Notes: generated by a model from the sequence alone, not told the origin. Counted from the stretch's first letter, positions 1 to 8,385 are shown. The stretch is 16,010 bases of DNA from Alistipes sp. (GCA_017560305.1 JAFYOF010000057.1:1-16010), one strand, 5' to 3'. Numbers and translations: made by a program.

Positions 1-191
1 CTGAGACCAATACAAATGCTTCATACACCAATATCAGTCAAACCGATATTACGCAGACATTTGAAGGTGTGAATAACGCCAATCGTCTTTCGTGGCGAGT
101 GAGCCGTGATTACGACTTAGCGGGTAATGGTTGGGTGAGTAGATCTTGGAGAATATATTTGGATAACATTCGTGTTACCATTTTGAAATAG
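1..191 (+). CDS. 3' end of a probable surface lipoprotein gene (partial)
   Basis: An open frame (codons starting at base 3) runs from the window edge to a TAG at 189-191, giving about 62 residues. The C-terminus is rich in Trp, Asp and aromatic residues and ends in a strand-like segment, WRIYLDNIRVTILK. Carbohydrate-binding-like beta-sandwich domains of Bacteroidales lipoproteins often end this way, and the DDF/DDM-type ends of the PCMD proteins downstream are comparable. The gene lies 39 bases before the next lipoprotein gene on the same strand with no terminator between, so it is probably the upstream member of the same operon. The N-terminus, and so the domain family, is outside the window. 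That it is coding is fairly sure; the family is a guess. Confidence 0.7.
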   Translation, partial: ETNTNASYTNISQTDITQTFEGVNNANRLSWRVSRDYDLAGNGWVSRSWRIYLDNIRVTILK

Positions 192-230
192 AAAATAGAA
201 AATAGAAACAAAAACAAACTAATTTAAAAA

Positions 231-1046
231 ATGAAAAAATTGTTATTGATTGCTTTGGCGGCGGCTGCGGTTGCCTGCTCAAAGTCTGATGACGAGTTGA
301 CGAAGGTCAATACCCCCGAGGGTACAGGCATCGTGAGCTTCGGCGTTACGCCAGCCCTTGTGGTTGAGGGTACTCGTGCGCAGGTGAGCCTGCCTGAGGG
401 TACAACTATCCCTGCGGGCGGTGATTTTGCACTGGCTATCAGCAGCACAGATGCCTCAACTGGCTACTCTGGCGATAGCTGGGCATCGGTTGACGCGTTC
501 AACGAGAATTACAAGAAGACTTACTTCAAGTCGGGTATGTATGATGCTGTGGTGACATTCGGCGATGCAGCGCAGGAGGGTGAGAACAAGCCTTTCTTCA
601 AGGGCGAGACCTCATTCAATGTGAATGCTCGCCAGTTGGTGAATGTTACTATCCCAGCAAAGTTGGCGAATGCGATTGTCAAGATTGAGTTCACCGAGAC
701 CTTCAAGAACTACTTCGAGAATGGTGCTCAGATGAAGCTCACCAGCGGCAACGGCAACGAGTGGGATTTCGATTACGCGAACACACCCTACATCTATGTC
801 GAGAGCGGCAAGAGCGTCTCAATCACTGGTAAGGCTATCAAGCAGCGTCCAAGCGCAACTGTTGAGCCTGCGGTGGTAGAGTTCAATGCTGTGGAGAAGA
901 GCCTTTCGCCTTGCACAATCTACACCTACAAGTATGATGTATCGACTGCGGGTAGCGTATCTGTAACATTCTCGCTCAACAACGAGCCTGTAGAGGAGAT
1001 TATCGTGAGCGAGGGTGAGGAGTTGAATGACGACGCTATTATGTAG
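231..1046 (+). CDS. DUF4493-type lipoprotein, 271 aa
   Basis: This is a predicted surface lipoprotein of unknown function. Residues 1-16 form a type II signal peptide with lipobox AVAC (lipid Cys16). The following SKSDDE resembles the acidic lipoprotein export signal that sends Bacteroidota lipoproteins to the outside of the outer membrane. The rest is one beta-rich domain of the DUF4493 kind: a G(I/V)VSFGV-like first strand, a YKKTYFKSGMYDAVV strand followed by a FKGETSFNV strand, then a conserved hydrophobic segment near residues 138-155. The ATG at 231 is chosen because it starts the signal peptide and follows an A-rich leader. It lies 39 bases after the upstream stop and 34 bases before the next gene, so it is probably cotranscribed with the two longer DUF4493-type genes. 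The family call rests on overall pattern and the neighbours. Confidence 0.8.
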   Translation: MKKLLLIALAAAAVACSKSDDELTKVNTPEGTGIVSFGVTPALVVEGTRAQVSLPEGTTIPAGGDFALAISSTDASTGYSGDSWASVDAFNENYKKTYFKSGMYDAVVTFGDAAQEGENKPFFKGETSFNVNARQLVNVTIPAKLANAIVKIEFTETFKNYFENGAQMKLTSGNGNEWDFDYANTPYIYVESGKSVSITGKAIKQRPSATVEPAVVEFNAVEKSLSPCTIYTYKYDVSTAGSVSVTFSLNNEPVEEIIVSEGEELNDDAIM

Positions 1047-1080
1047 TAACCTCAAGAAAAAACAAGAAAAACAGAAAGAT

Positions 1081-2877
1081 ATGAAAAGATTGATGTTTAT
1101 CGTGGCGGCGACTCTCTGTATGGTTGCCTGCAACGACGAGAAAATCGACTGGGGCACTCAGGGCAACCTCCAGGACGGCGTAGGTTATATCGCCTTTGCC
1201 GAGGGTGGTTTGTCGGTGAATGTGGATAACGAGTCTGCCGCAGGTGATGTTGAGCCAAAGGCAACGCGTGCCATTACAGAGGCTGGCGACGATTATATGG
1301 TTGAGATCTGGAATCAGGCTGGCGAGATGGTTACATCGTTCAAGTATGGTCAGCGTGAGGCTAATTATACAACCTCTCCTTATGACTCTTCACGCAAGGG
1401 TATTGCCGTAGCGGCTGGTACCTACACAGTGAAGGCTTACTCTGCCGAGACTCCAAAGGAGTCGAACACTCCAAACTATGCTGGTGAGGCTGTGGTTGAG
1501 GTAGGCAAGGAGCAGGTGACAAATGCTGAGGTGGTATGTACACTCTCAAGTGTTAAGGTGTCGGTGCGTTTCGACCCTATCCTCGCATCGCTCATCACCG
1601 ATGCTACGCAGTCACGCGTGGTGTTGGGCTCGCAGAATGTGTCTGAGTACACCTTTACAGGTCGTCCTGTGACTCCTGCTGCCGAGGATTCAGCGGTTTT
1701 GGAGGGCTTGAGCAAGATGGCTTGGGATGCTGAGGGCGGCTCACGCTACCTGCGTCCAAACGAGGCTGTCAATCCTTTGACATTGTATCTCACAACAACC
1801 TACAACGGCAGCGCCATCAAGGATCAGGCGTTGAATGTTGTAAACAACGCAAAGCCAGGCGAGTGGCGCAAGATTACCGTTAAGTTGGAGAACGGCGACA
1901 GCGGTACAATCTATGTTAATGTAGAGGTGCAGACCTGGGTTAATGGCGAGGAGGTTGATTGCGATGTGACAAAGGTTGCTTTGAATATGAGCGAGGCTGC
2001 TATTCCAGATGACTCTGATGCACCAGACTTCAAGTGGTTGGACCACGATTTCTCACAGCCATTCACTATCACCGACGCAATGTTTAACTCGGCTGGTGCT
2101 TACACCGAGGGTGCTGCATTCGAGGTGAAGACAAAGTCGGAGATTACATCATTCTCACTCGCTTTGTCAACAACAAACAGCGACCTCTCGGCTGCTGCGG
2201 CTGAGATTGGCCTTTCGGCAAACAACGGCTTGGAGCTTGCGGCTTCGATGTCAACCGTTGCGAAGATGGTGCTCGGCAACTGGGGTTTCCCTACTGCAAA
2301 TGTAGCGGGTGCAACCGAGGTGGCGTTTGACCTTTCGGCTATGATGAAGGACCTGCACACAAACTATGCGGGTACACACTCGTTCACAATGACCGTTGCA
2401 GACAAGAACGGTAGCTCGACAACAGTTGTGCTGAACATCACTTCAGGTCTTGTTGTAGACCCTAACATCCAGTGGGTTGGTTACGATATTGACAAGCGTT
2501 ACGATATCCGTGCAGGCGACTCAACAACAATGGAGATTCTGGTGACTGCAAAGAGCGGTATCAAGAACCTTGTTGTGACCATCGAGGGTCCTTTGTCAGA
2601 TAACGGCTTGCTCACCGAGGTAGGTATGCCTTCATCATTCGACTTGGTGAACCCAGGCTTGAACCTCAAGGGTGGCGAGTTGGCAGATAACCTCAACGGC
2701 TTGGGCTTCCCAACAGGTGACGCTGTCAAGGATCAGACAAGCATCTCGTTCGATATCACAAACTTCAAGTCTATGTTGGTGGTTGCTCCAGGTGAGACCA
2801 ACTTCAAGCTTACAGTGACCGATAACGAGGGCAATACTATCGAGAAGAGTATGATGATTAATATGATTGTTGGCTAA
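1081..2877 (+). CDS. DUF4493 lipoprotein with two C-terminal repeat domains, 598 aa
   Basis: This is a predicted surface lipoprotein. The start at 1081 is preferred over an in-frame ATG at 1027, because 1081 begins a clean lipoprotein signal (lipobox MVAC, Cys17, then NDEKID) and the 1027 start would overlap the upstream gene. Residues about 30-310 read as a DUF4493 domain, with a DDYMVEIWN strand, a GIAVAAGTYTVKAYS strand and a late NVEVQTWVNGEEVD segment. Residues about 313-455 and 458-598 are two diverged copies of one Ig-like domain. Shared landmarks are V(T/K)(A/T)KS(G/E)I, then GFPT followed by (V/I)(A/S)FD(L/I), then a closing strand TV(A/T)D(K/N)(N/E)G. A one-domain version appears in the next gene. 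No catalytic motif is visible, so binding or assembly is more likely than an enzyme. The stop is two bases before the next ATG, which implies translational coupling. Confidence 0.85.
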   Translation: MKRLMFIVAATLCMVACNDEKIDWGTQGNLQDGVGYIAFAEGGLSVNVDNESAAGDVEPKATRAITEAGDDYMVEIWNQAGEMVTSFKYGQREANYTTSPYDSSRKGIAVAAGTYTVKAYSAETPKESNTPNYAGEAVVEVGKEQVTNAEVVCTLSSVKVSVRFDPILASLITDATQSRVVLGSQNVSEYTFTGRPVTPAAEDSAVLEGLSKMAWDAEGGSRYLRPNEAVNPLTLYLTTTYNGSAIKDQALNVVNNAKPGEWRKITVKLENGDSGTIYVNVEVQTWVNGEEVDCDVTKVALNMSEAAIPDDSDAPDFKWLDHDFSQPFTITDAMFNSAGAYTEGAAFEVKTKSEITSFSLALSTTNSDLSAAAAEIGLSANNGLELAASMSTVAKMVLGNWGFPTANVAGATEVAFDLSAMMKDLHTNYAGTHSFTMTVADKNGSSTTVVLNITSGLVVDPNIQWVGYDIDKRYDIRAGDSTTMEILVTAKSGIKNLVVTIEGPLSDNGLLTEVGMPSSFDLVNPGLNLKGGELADNLNGLGFPTGDAVKDQTSISFDITNFKSMLVVAPGETNFKLTVTDNEGNTIEKSMMINMIVG

Positions 2878-2879
2878 CG

Positions 2880-4994
2880 ATGAAAAAGTTATTATATATA
2901 TTTACATTGGTTGCGGTGATGCTGACTGCAGCTTGTAGTAAGAGCGATGACTTTGCCCCAGAGCACGAGGGTAAGGGAGCGGTGTCGTTCTCATTCCCTG
3001 TGATGCGCTCGGCAGTGTCGGAGGAGGTTTATCAGATGATGAAGTTCCGCATCTACTCTCACTCGGGTGAGGAGAAGACATTGGTGCGTCTGTACACCTA
3101 CGATGAGATTAAGGATATGAAGATGTGGCTCGTTGCGGGCGATTACTCAATCGCAATCGAGGGCGGTGTCAAGTCACCAGCATCATTTACTGATATCTAC
3201 TATCAGGGTAGCACAGAGTTCTCTCTGGCTGCTGGTGAGGATAAGAGCGTGAGCGTTGAGGCTCGCCCAAAGAATACGCTTATCAAGGTTGTTTTCGACT
3301 CAACAGTTGAGCAGAAGATGACTGCGGCACAGGCTATTATCGCCATTGACGATGCCTTCCGTGTGGAGGATATCACAAGCGGTGAGGTTGCAAGCCTTAC
3401 ATATAAGCAGACCGCAGTTGGTTACTACATCATCGGCGAGGAGGAGACCTCATTTGCGTGGAACTTCTCAGGTCAGGTGCCATCGAAGGGCTCAACCGTA
3501 GACAAGAGCGGTGTTTACACCCCTGCGGGTGGCTTCAAGGAGGGCGCTATGTATACCATCACATTCAAGTACTCTGATGACCTGGGTGGTTACATCACTA
3601 TGAATGTCAAGGTTGACGATACAATTGTTGATTACGACGATATGCTTGTCTTCAAGCCAGAGCCACAGATTACAGGTCCTGCGTTGGATGCGGTGACACG
3701 AGTATATGCAGGTATGGAGTCGTTGGTTTACGATGTGAAGGCTATCGCAGACCTCAAGAGCATCAAGATTTCATTGGGCGATGAGGTGTTGACCTACACC
3801 GAGGGTGAGGACAACAGCGCGGTGGCAGAGTACTTCTCGGTAGCACAGACCAACGAGGGCTCGAACCTTAACTGGACTCTTACATTGAAGGATAAGTTGC
3901 TCACAGCTGTTGCTGCTGGCTCACAGAAGGTGGCTTTGACTGCAATCGATGTCGAGGGCGTCGAGGGCGAGGTTGAGGCTATGTTCTTCGGCGAGGGTAC
4001 TTGCGCAATGGCGGTTGCTGATGCCTGGAACGCTACGGCTACATTGAAGGCTTATGTGAACGATGCTTCGGCTTCAGCGGTGAAGATTTACTACCGCGAG
4101 AGCGGCGCAAGCGAGTGGCAGGTTGCTGATGCGGCACTTGCATCGGATAATGTATATGAGGCTGCTGCAGCGGGTATCAATGGTGGTCGCACCTATGAGT
4201 ATTACCTGAGCTACGGCGACGAGCAGAAGGGTGTTGTGGCTACATTCAAGACCGCTGGCGTACAGATTCCTAACGGCGGTATGGAGGAGTGGGCAGGTGA
4301 CTCGCCTCTGTTGCCATACATCGGCACTCAGTGGTGGGATACCGGTAACCACGGTTCTTCTACTCTGGGTAAGAATGTAACATCAAACTCTACCGAGAAG
4401 CCAGCCTCATCAAAGGGTCAGTATTCGGCATTCCTGAAGTCGCAGTTCGTGGGTATCGCAGGTATCGGTAAGTTTGCTGCGGGTAACATCTTCTTCGGTA
4501 AGTACCTTGAGACAAACGGTACAAACGGTGTGATTGGTTTCGGTCAGCCATTCGTGTTCGACTACAAGCCAACGAAGCTCGTAGTATGGTACAAGGGTCG
4601 TGTGGGCACTTGTAACTACGGCGGCGGCAGCGTATCGGAGGGCGATAGCGACAAGGCTATGATTTATGTTTGGTTGTGCAACTGGAATGGTCAGCACAAG
4701 GTGAACACAGCCGACTCAAGCACCTTCATCAACCCTCAGACAACAGCGCAGACAACAGAGGGTAATGTCCTCGCTTATGGCGTGTGGAGCCGTGAGATCA
4801 GCGGCAGCGACAATGGTGCTGACAACGGCTGGCAGCGTCTTGAGATTCCTATCACATATCGTGAGGGTGAGGGCTACACAGGTGTGAAGCCAAACTACCT
4901 GGTAATCTCTTGTGCGGCATCTGCCTACGGTGACTACTTTGCCGGTAGTACCGACAGTTATATGTATGTTGACGACTTCGAGTTCGTCTATTAA
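2880..4994 (+). CDS. Multidomain lipoprotein with C-terminal PCMD domain, 704 aa
   Basis: This is a predicted surface lipoprotein: residues 1-19 are a signal with lipobox TAAC (Cys19) followed by SKSDD. Four parts can be read. Residues about 25-255 are DUF4493-like, with a YQMMKFRIYSHSGEE strand and an AGDYSIAIEGG strand. Residues about 260-374 are an Ig-like domain related to the repeats of the preceding protein. Residues about 375-460 are FN3-like, with VKIYYRESGASEWQ and a GGRTYEYYLSYGD turn. Residues about 462-704 are a PCMD domain (named in Pfam 'putative carbohydrate metabolism domain'), with NGGMEEW, then YSAFLKSQFVGIAGIGKFAAG, then GTNGVIGFG, ending SYMYVDDFEF. The PCMD name does not establish an enzyme activity; these domains look like jelly-roll carbohydrate-binding folds. 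The gene starts two bases after the previous stop. The FN3 plus PCMD half is paralogous to the protein at 6699-8321. Confidence 0.87.
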   Translation: MKKLLYIFTLVAVMLTAACSKSDDFAPEHEGKGAVSFSFPVMRSAVSEEVYQMMKFRIYSHSGEEKTLVRLYTYDEIKDMKMWLVAGDYSIAIEGGVKSPASFTDIYYQGSTEFSLAAGEDKSVSVEARPKNTLIKVVFDSTVEQKMTAAQAIIAIDDAFRVEDITSGEVASLTYKQTAVGYYIIGEEETSFAWNFSGQVPSKGSTVDKSGVYTPAGGFKEGAMYTITFKYSDDLGGYITMNVKVDDTIVDYDDMLVFKPEPQITGPALDAVTRVYAGMESLVYDVKAIADLKSIKISLGDEVLTYTEGEDNSAVAEYFSVAQTNEGSNLNWTLTLKDKLLTAVAAGSQKVALTAIDVEGVEGEVEAMFFGEGTCAMAVADAWNATATLKAYVNDASASAVKIYYRESGASEWQVADAALASDNVYEAAAAGINGGRTYEYYLSYGDEQKGVVATFKTAGVQIPNGGMEEWAGDSPLLPYIGTQWWDTGNHGSSTLGKNVTSNSTEKPASSKGQYSAFLKSQFVGIAGIGKFAAGNIFFGKYLETNGTNGVIGFGQPFVFDYKPTKLVVWYKGRVGTCNYGGGSVSEGDSDKAMIYVWLCNWNGQHKVNTADSSTFINPQTTAQTTEGNVLAYGVWSREISGSDNGADNGWQRLEIPITYREGEGYTGVKPNYLVISCAASAYGDYFAGSTDSYMYVDDFEFVY

Positions 4995-5093
4995 TACGGT
5001 CACGGAGGAGGGCGCGAGTCCTTCTCCGATGATTGCTTTCGCAGGGCGGGTTTGATCGCCTTCCCTGTGGCTATGGTAAAGAAAAGAGTTATA
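4995..5093 (+). promoter_or_regulatory. Intergenic leader with two hairpins before the barrel genes
   Basis: This is the longest gap inside the + strand envelope run. A hairpin with nine-base arms pairs 5003-5011 with 5020-5028 (one G-U pair, eight-base loop). A second, weaker one pairs CAGGG at 5042-5046 with CCCTG at 5063-5067, and GGCG with CGCC can pair inside it. Neither is followed by a T-run, so neither looks like an intrinsic terminator, and no TAnnTTTG promoter element is seen. The structures could be an mRNA processing or stability site that lets lipoproteins and barrels be made in different amounts. That role is inference. Confidence 0.4.
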
Positions 5094-5873
5094 ATGCGAA
5101 CAAAGATATTATCCCTTGTGGCCTTGTTGCTGTGTGCCGTGAATGTGATGGCGCAGAGCGGCGATGGTGCGGTGGGTGCCGATGAGCGTGAGCAGCGTCG
5201 TTCGCGTCGTGGTCTGGTGGATATGGGCAATGTGTTTGTGCCTAAGGGTCAGTGGATATTTGGCGGCGCAGCCTCATATTCGACCCACAACAACGACAAG
5301 TATAAGTTGCTCGTTCTGGAGGATGTGAACTCGCTGGGCTATACCGTGAAGGTGAGCCCTATGGTGGCGTATGCCGTTGCCGACAATATGGCTGTGGGTG
5401 CGCGCATCAACTACGCGCGTAACTTTATGCGTGTGGACAGCGCAAGCATCTCGATTGGTGAGGGCGAGAGCGCCACAAACCTCTCGACCGACTTCTATTA
5501 CGCCCTCCGCCACTCATACTCGATGGCGGCGCTTTGGCGTCAGTACATCCCGCTGGGAGAGAATCGTCGTTTCGCACTCTTTAACGAGATTGCACTTGAG
5601 ATGGGTGCTTCGCGCTCGAAGTTCGCTACCGATTCGCCCGTGAGAGGTACATTCTCAAAGTCATTTGACTTGGGTCTGGGTATCAACCCAGGTGTCGTTG
5701 CCTTTGCATCTAACTCGATGGCAGTGGAGGTAAATGTGGGTGTGCTTGGCTTGCAGTTCAGCCACCAGAATCAGGTGCACAATCAGGTGGCAACGGGTAA
5801 GGCTGATGCAAGTTTTATGAACTTCTCGGTCAATCTGTTCAGTATAGGTTTGGGTGTTTCATTCTATTTGTAG
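5094..5873 (+). CDS. Outer-membrane beta-barrel protein, 259 aa (paralogue 1)
   Basis: This is a predicted small outer-membrane beta-barrel. The start at 5094 is chosen over an in-frame ATG at 5052 because it begins a signal peptide with a cleavage site after VMA (residue 20), leaving mature QSGDG. The mature protein alternates polar and hydrophobic residues in strands such as WIFGGAASYS, VKVSPMVAYAVADNMAVGARINY and VAVEVNVGVL-like segments, separated by tight turns, and it ends SIGLGVSFYL, with an aromatic residue near the C-terminus as is usual for barrels. It resembles the next protein along its length (WxxGxxASY, VxVSPxVxY, FNEIALEMGAS matched by FSEIEASYASGS), so the two arose by tandem duplication. 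The stop is ten bases before the next ATG. Substrate or partner is unknown; the surrounding lipoproteins are the obvious candidates. Confidence 0.82.
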   Translation: MRTKILSLVALLLCAVNVMAQSGDGAVGADEREQRRSRRGLVDMGNVFVPKGQWIFGGAASYSTHNNDKYKLLVLEDVNSLGYTVKVSPMVAYAVADNMAVGARINYARNFMRVDSASISIGEGESATNLSTDFYYALRHSYSMAALWRQYIPLGENRRFALFNEIALEMGASRSKFATDSPVRGTFSKSFDLGLGINPGVVAFASNSMAVEVNVGVLGLQFSHQNQVHNQVATGKADASFMNFSVNLFSIGLGVSFYL

Positions 5874-5883
5874 AGGAGGGGAT

Positions 5884-6699
5884 ATGAAGAAGATAGTTTT
5901 GATATCAGTTCTTGCCTGCCTCTGCATAGTGGAGGCTGTGGCGCAGAGTGGCGGCAGAGAGTACCGCACCAAGCAGCAGTTTATGCCTACGGCGCGACGC
6001 ATCGACCGCCATATTGACGATAATGTATTTGCCTATAAGGGCGAGTGGGCGTTGGGTCTTACCGCCTCGTACGGCACGCTCTCGAGCGACAACAGCGACC
6101 TGTTCGTTATGCTGGAGCATATCAACCTTGCGGGCTCGATGGTGACGGTGTCGCCATTCGTGGGTTATTTCTTCAAGGATAACGCCTGCGTGGGTCTGCG
6201 TTTCGGCTATACATATATGGGTGGCGCAGTTGATAATGTCGATTTGAATCTCGGCAGCCAGAACGATGTGGGTATCGTCATCCCTTGTGTGGACGCTGTG
6301 AGCAAGAGTTTCAAGGCGAGTGCCTTCCTGCGTAACTATGCCCCCATCGACAAGGATGGCCGCTTCGGCGTATTCAGTGAGATTGAGGCATCGTATGCCA
6401 GCGGCAGCAACCTTATGGGCTTTCAGTCGGGCGAGGATCCAATGAAATACTCCGATTCGCAGAATACCACCGTGAAGTTGTGGTTCAACCCGGGTGTGGC
6501 GGTCTATATGTTCCCTAATGTGTGTGCTACCGTGTCGTTCGGTATGGGTGGATTCAAGTTCACCTCAATCAAGCAGTATGACAACGATGGCGTGCAGACT
6601 GGCTCGCGCACGCAGTCGAAGATGTTGTTCAGACTAAACCTTGCCGACATCCACTTCGGTATGAATGTACACTTGTGGTCAAAAAAGAATAAGAAGTAA
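5884..6699 (+). CDS. Outer-membrane beta-barrel protein, 271 aa (paralogue 2)
   Basis: This is a predicted outer-membrane beta-barrel and tandem paralogue of the gene before it. The start at 5884 gives a signal peptide with predicted cleavage after AVA (residue 20) and mature QSGGR, matching the QSG mature start of paralogue 1. An in-frame ATG at 5854 lies inside the previous gene and is not needed. Strands such as WALGLTASYG, VTVSPFVGYFF, ACVGLRFGYTYMG and the closing IHFGMNVHLW fit a barrel of about ten to twelve strands. The sequence has diverged clearly from its partner in the loops, which suggests separate partners or ligands. The stop overlaps the next start by one base (TAATG), a sign of coupled translation with the PCMD lipoprotein. 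Confidence 0.82.
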   Translation: MKKIVLISVLACLCIVEAVAQSGGREYRTKQQFMPTARRIDRHIDDNVFAYKGEWALGLTASYGTLSSDNSDLFVMLEHINLAGSMVTVSPFVGYFFKDNACVGLRFGYTYMGGAVDNVDLNLGSQNDVGIVIPCVDAVSKSFKASAFLRNYAPIDKDGRFGVFSEIEASYASGSNLMGFQSGEDPMKYSDSQNTTVKLWFNPGVAVYMFPNVCATVSFGMGGFKFTSIKQYDNDGVQTGSRTQSKMLFRLNLADIHFGMNVHLWSKKNKK

Positions 6700-8321
6700 T
6701 GAGAGGATTTTTTAGATATTTAACACTCTTGGCGGCACTCTTGACGCTCACATTTGTGGGTTGCATCGAGAATGACCTGCCATATCCTGTCGTTAAGTTG
6801 CATATCACCTCGATTGATGTCGAGGGCATCATCGGCGAGCCTGTGATTGATGAGTCGGCACGCAAGGTGATGGTTGAGTTGCACGAGCAGACCGACATTC
6901 AGAATGTGGAGATTAGCGGTGTTACCTATACCGACAAGGCGCGACCATCGCGCGAGGTGGTGGGCGTACACGATTTGCGCAGTCCGCTGTATGTCACCTT
7001 GTCGCTCTATCAGGATTACCCCTGGACCATATCGGCTACCCAGCATATCGAGCGCATATTTACCGTTGAGGGTCAGATTGGTTCAACGGAGTGGGATGTT
7101 GAGAATCGCATTGCAACAGCCTATGTGGGTGGCGACGACCACTCAAACATTCGTGTTACGGGGCTGAAACTCGCGGCGGCGGATATCTCTACCTATGAGT
7201 GGGCGGAGGGCGTTGACCCCAACGACTTCAGTTCGGTGCGTTATGTATATGTGACCTGCCACGGCAGAACGGAGCGCTGGGACCTCTATGTCAAGACTAC
7301 CGATGTGGTGGTGGATATTGTTCAGGCGGATGCGTGGGGTAAGGTTATGTGGCTCTACGGTGAGGGTTTGAGCGGCACTGACCTCGGCTTCAGATATCGT
7401 GAGGCTGGAAGTGATGAGTGGCTTGATGTTGAGGATGTAAAGGTAAATGGAGGCTCGTTCTCGGCTTGTGTGAGGGGCTTGCAGACCCTGACCGAGTATG
7501 AGATTATGGCATATTCAAACGATGATGTATCGGCCGTGAAGCGTGTCAAGACCGAGGGCGTTGCACCTCTGGAGAATGGCGGCTTTGAGGATTGGGCGAC
7601 CATCAAGAAGATTGTTTGTCCTTATCTTACGGAGGAGACTGCATTCTGGGGCACAGGTAACCCTGGTGCGGCGATGGTGAGCGCTACGGTGAGCGACAAG
7701 AGCACCGATGTGCGACCAGGCTCTACGGGTACATACTCGGCGATGCTGGAGTCGAAGTTCGCCAATATGGCGGGTATCGGTAAGTTTGCGGCGGGTAACC
7801 TCTTCGTTGGAAAATATATCGCTACGGTGGGAACAAACGGAATCGTGGGCTTCGGTCGCCGATTTACGGCGCGTCCTACGGCGTTGCGCTTCTGGGTGAA
7901 GTACAACTGCGGCGAGATTGACCGCATCGGTACGCTCCCTGCGGGTAGTGCGGTGCAGATGGGTGATAACGATACCGGTTCGGTGTTTGTTGCCCTTGGC
8001 GACTGGACAAAGGAGGAGTATGGCGTGGATGCCGATGGCGAGATTAAGGGTACGGATGATACCCCTCTGATTATCGACACGCGCGACAAGTCCACCTTCT
8101 TCAATCCTAAGTCATCGGCGGTGATTGCCTATGGCGAGATGCTCTTTAGCGAGACCATCGGCGAGTGGCGCGAGGTGACCATCCCGCTGGAGTATGTCAC
8201 CACATCAAAGGTGCCAACCCACATAGTAATCGTAAACTCGGCATCGCGTCTGGGTGACTATTTTACGGGTAGTACGCAGAGTGTGTTGTGGCTTGACGAT
8301 ATGGAGCTCCTCTACGAGTAG
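6699..8321 (+). CDS. PCMD-domain surface lipoprotein, 540 aa
   Basis: This is a predicted lipoprotein: residues 1-22 form a signal with lipobox FVGC (Cys22) followed by IENDLPYP. Residues about 23-205 hold two Ig-like segments of the type that commonly precedes PCMD domains (a PYPVVKLHITSIDVEG start, a PWTISATQ strand, then RIFTVEGQIG). Residues about 204-288 are FN3-like (FRYREAGSDEW, LTEYEIMAYSND). Residues about 290-540 are the PCMD domain: NGGFEDWA, YSAMLESKFANMAGIGKFAAG, GTNGIVGFG, a GDYFTGSTQS loop and a final VLWLDDMELL strand. The FN3 plus PCMD half aligns with that of the 704-aa protein upstream, but the N-terminal half is unrelated. The gene overlaps the second barrel gene by one base and is the last of the run. 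Function is unknown; carbohydrate or glycan binding next to the barrels is a reasonable inference. Confidence 0.86.
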   Translation: MRGFFRYLTLLAALLTLTFVGCIENDLPYPVVKLHITSIDVEGIIGEPVIDESARKVMVELHEQTDIQNVEISGVTYTDKARPSREVVGVHDLRSPLYVTLSLYQDYPWTISATQHIERIFTVEGQIGSTEWDVENRIATAYVGGDDHSNIRVTGLKLAAADISTYEWAEGVDPNDFSSVRYVYVTCHGRTERWDLYVKTTDVVVDIVQADAWGKVMWLYGEGLSGTDLGFRYREAGSDEWLDVEDVKVNGGSFSACVRGLQTLTEYEIMAYSNDDVSAVKRVKTEGVAPLENGGFEDWATIKKIVCPYLTEETAFWGTGNPGAAMVSATVSDKSTDVRPGSTGTYSAMLESKFANMAGIGKFAAGNLFVGKYIATVGTNGIVGFGRRFTARPTALRFWVKYNCGEIDRIGTLPAGSAVQMGDNDTGSVFVALGDWTKEEYGVDADGEIKGTDDTPLIIDTRDKSTFFNPKSSAVIAYGEMLFSETIGEWREVTIPLEYVTTSKVPTHIVIVNSASRLGDYFTGSTQSVLWLDDMELLYE

Positions 8322-8385
8322 GAATTGCCTAAAAAACACTCTTTTTATACAATTCCTCAAGCAGAGGAGAAGTGAATCAATAAGA

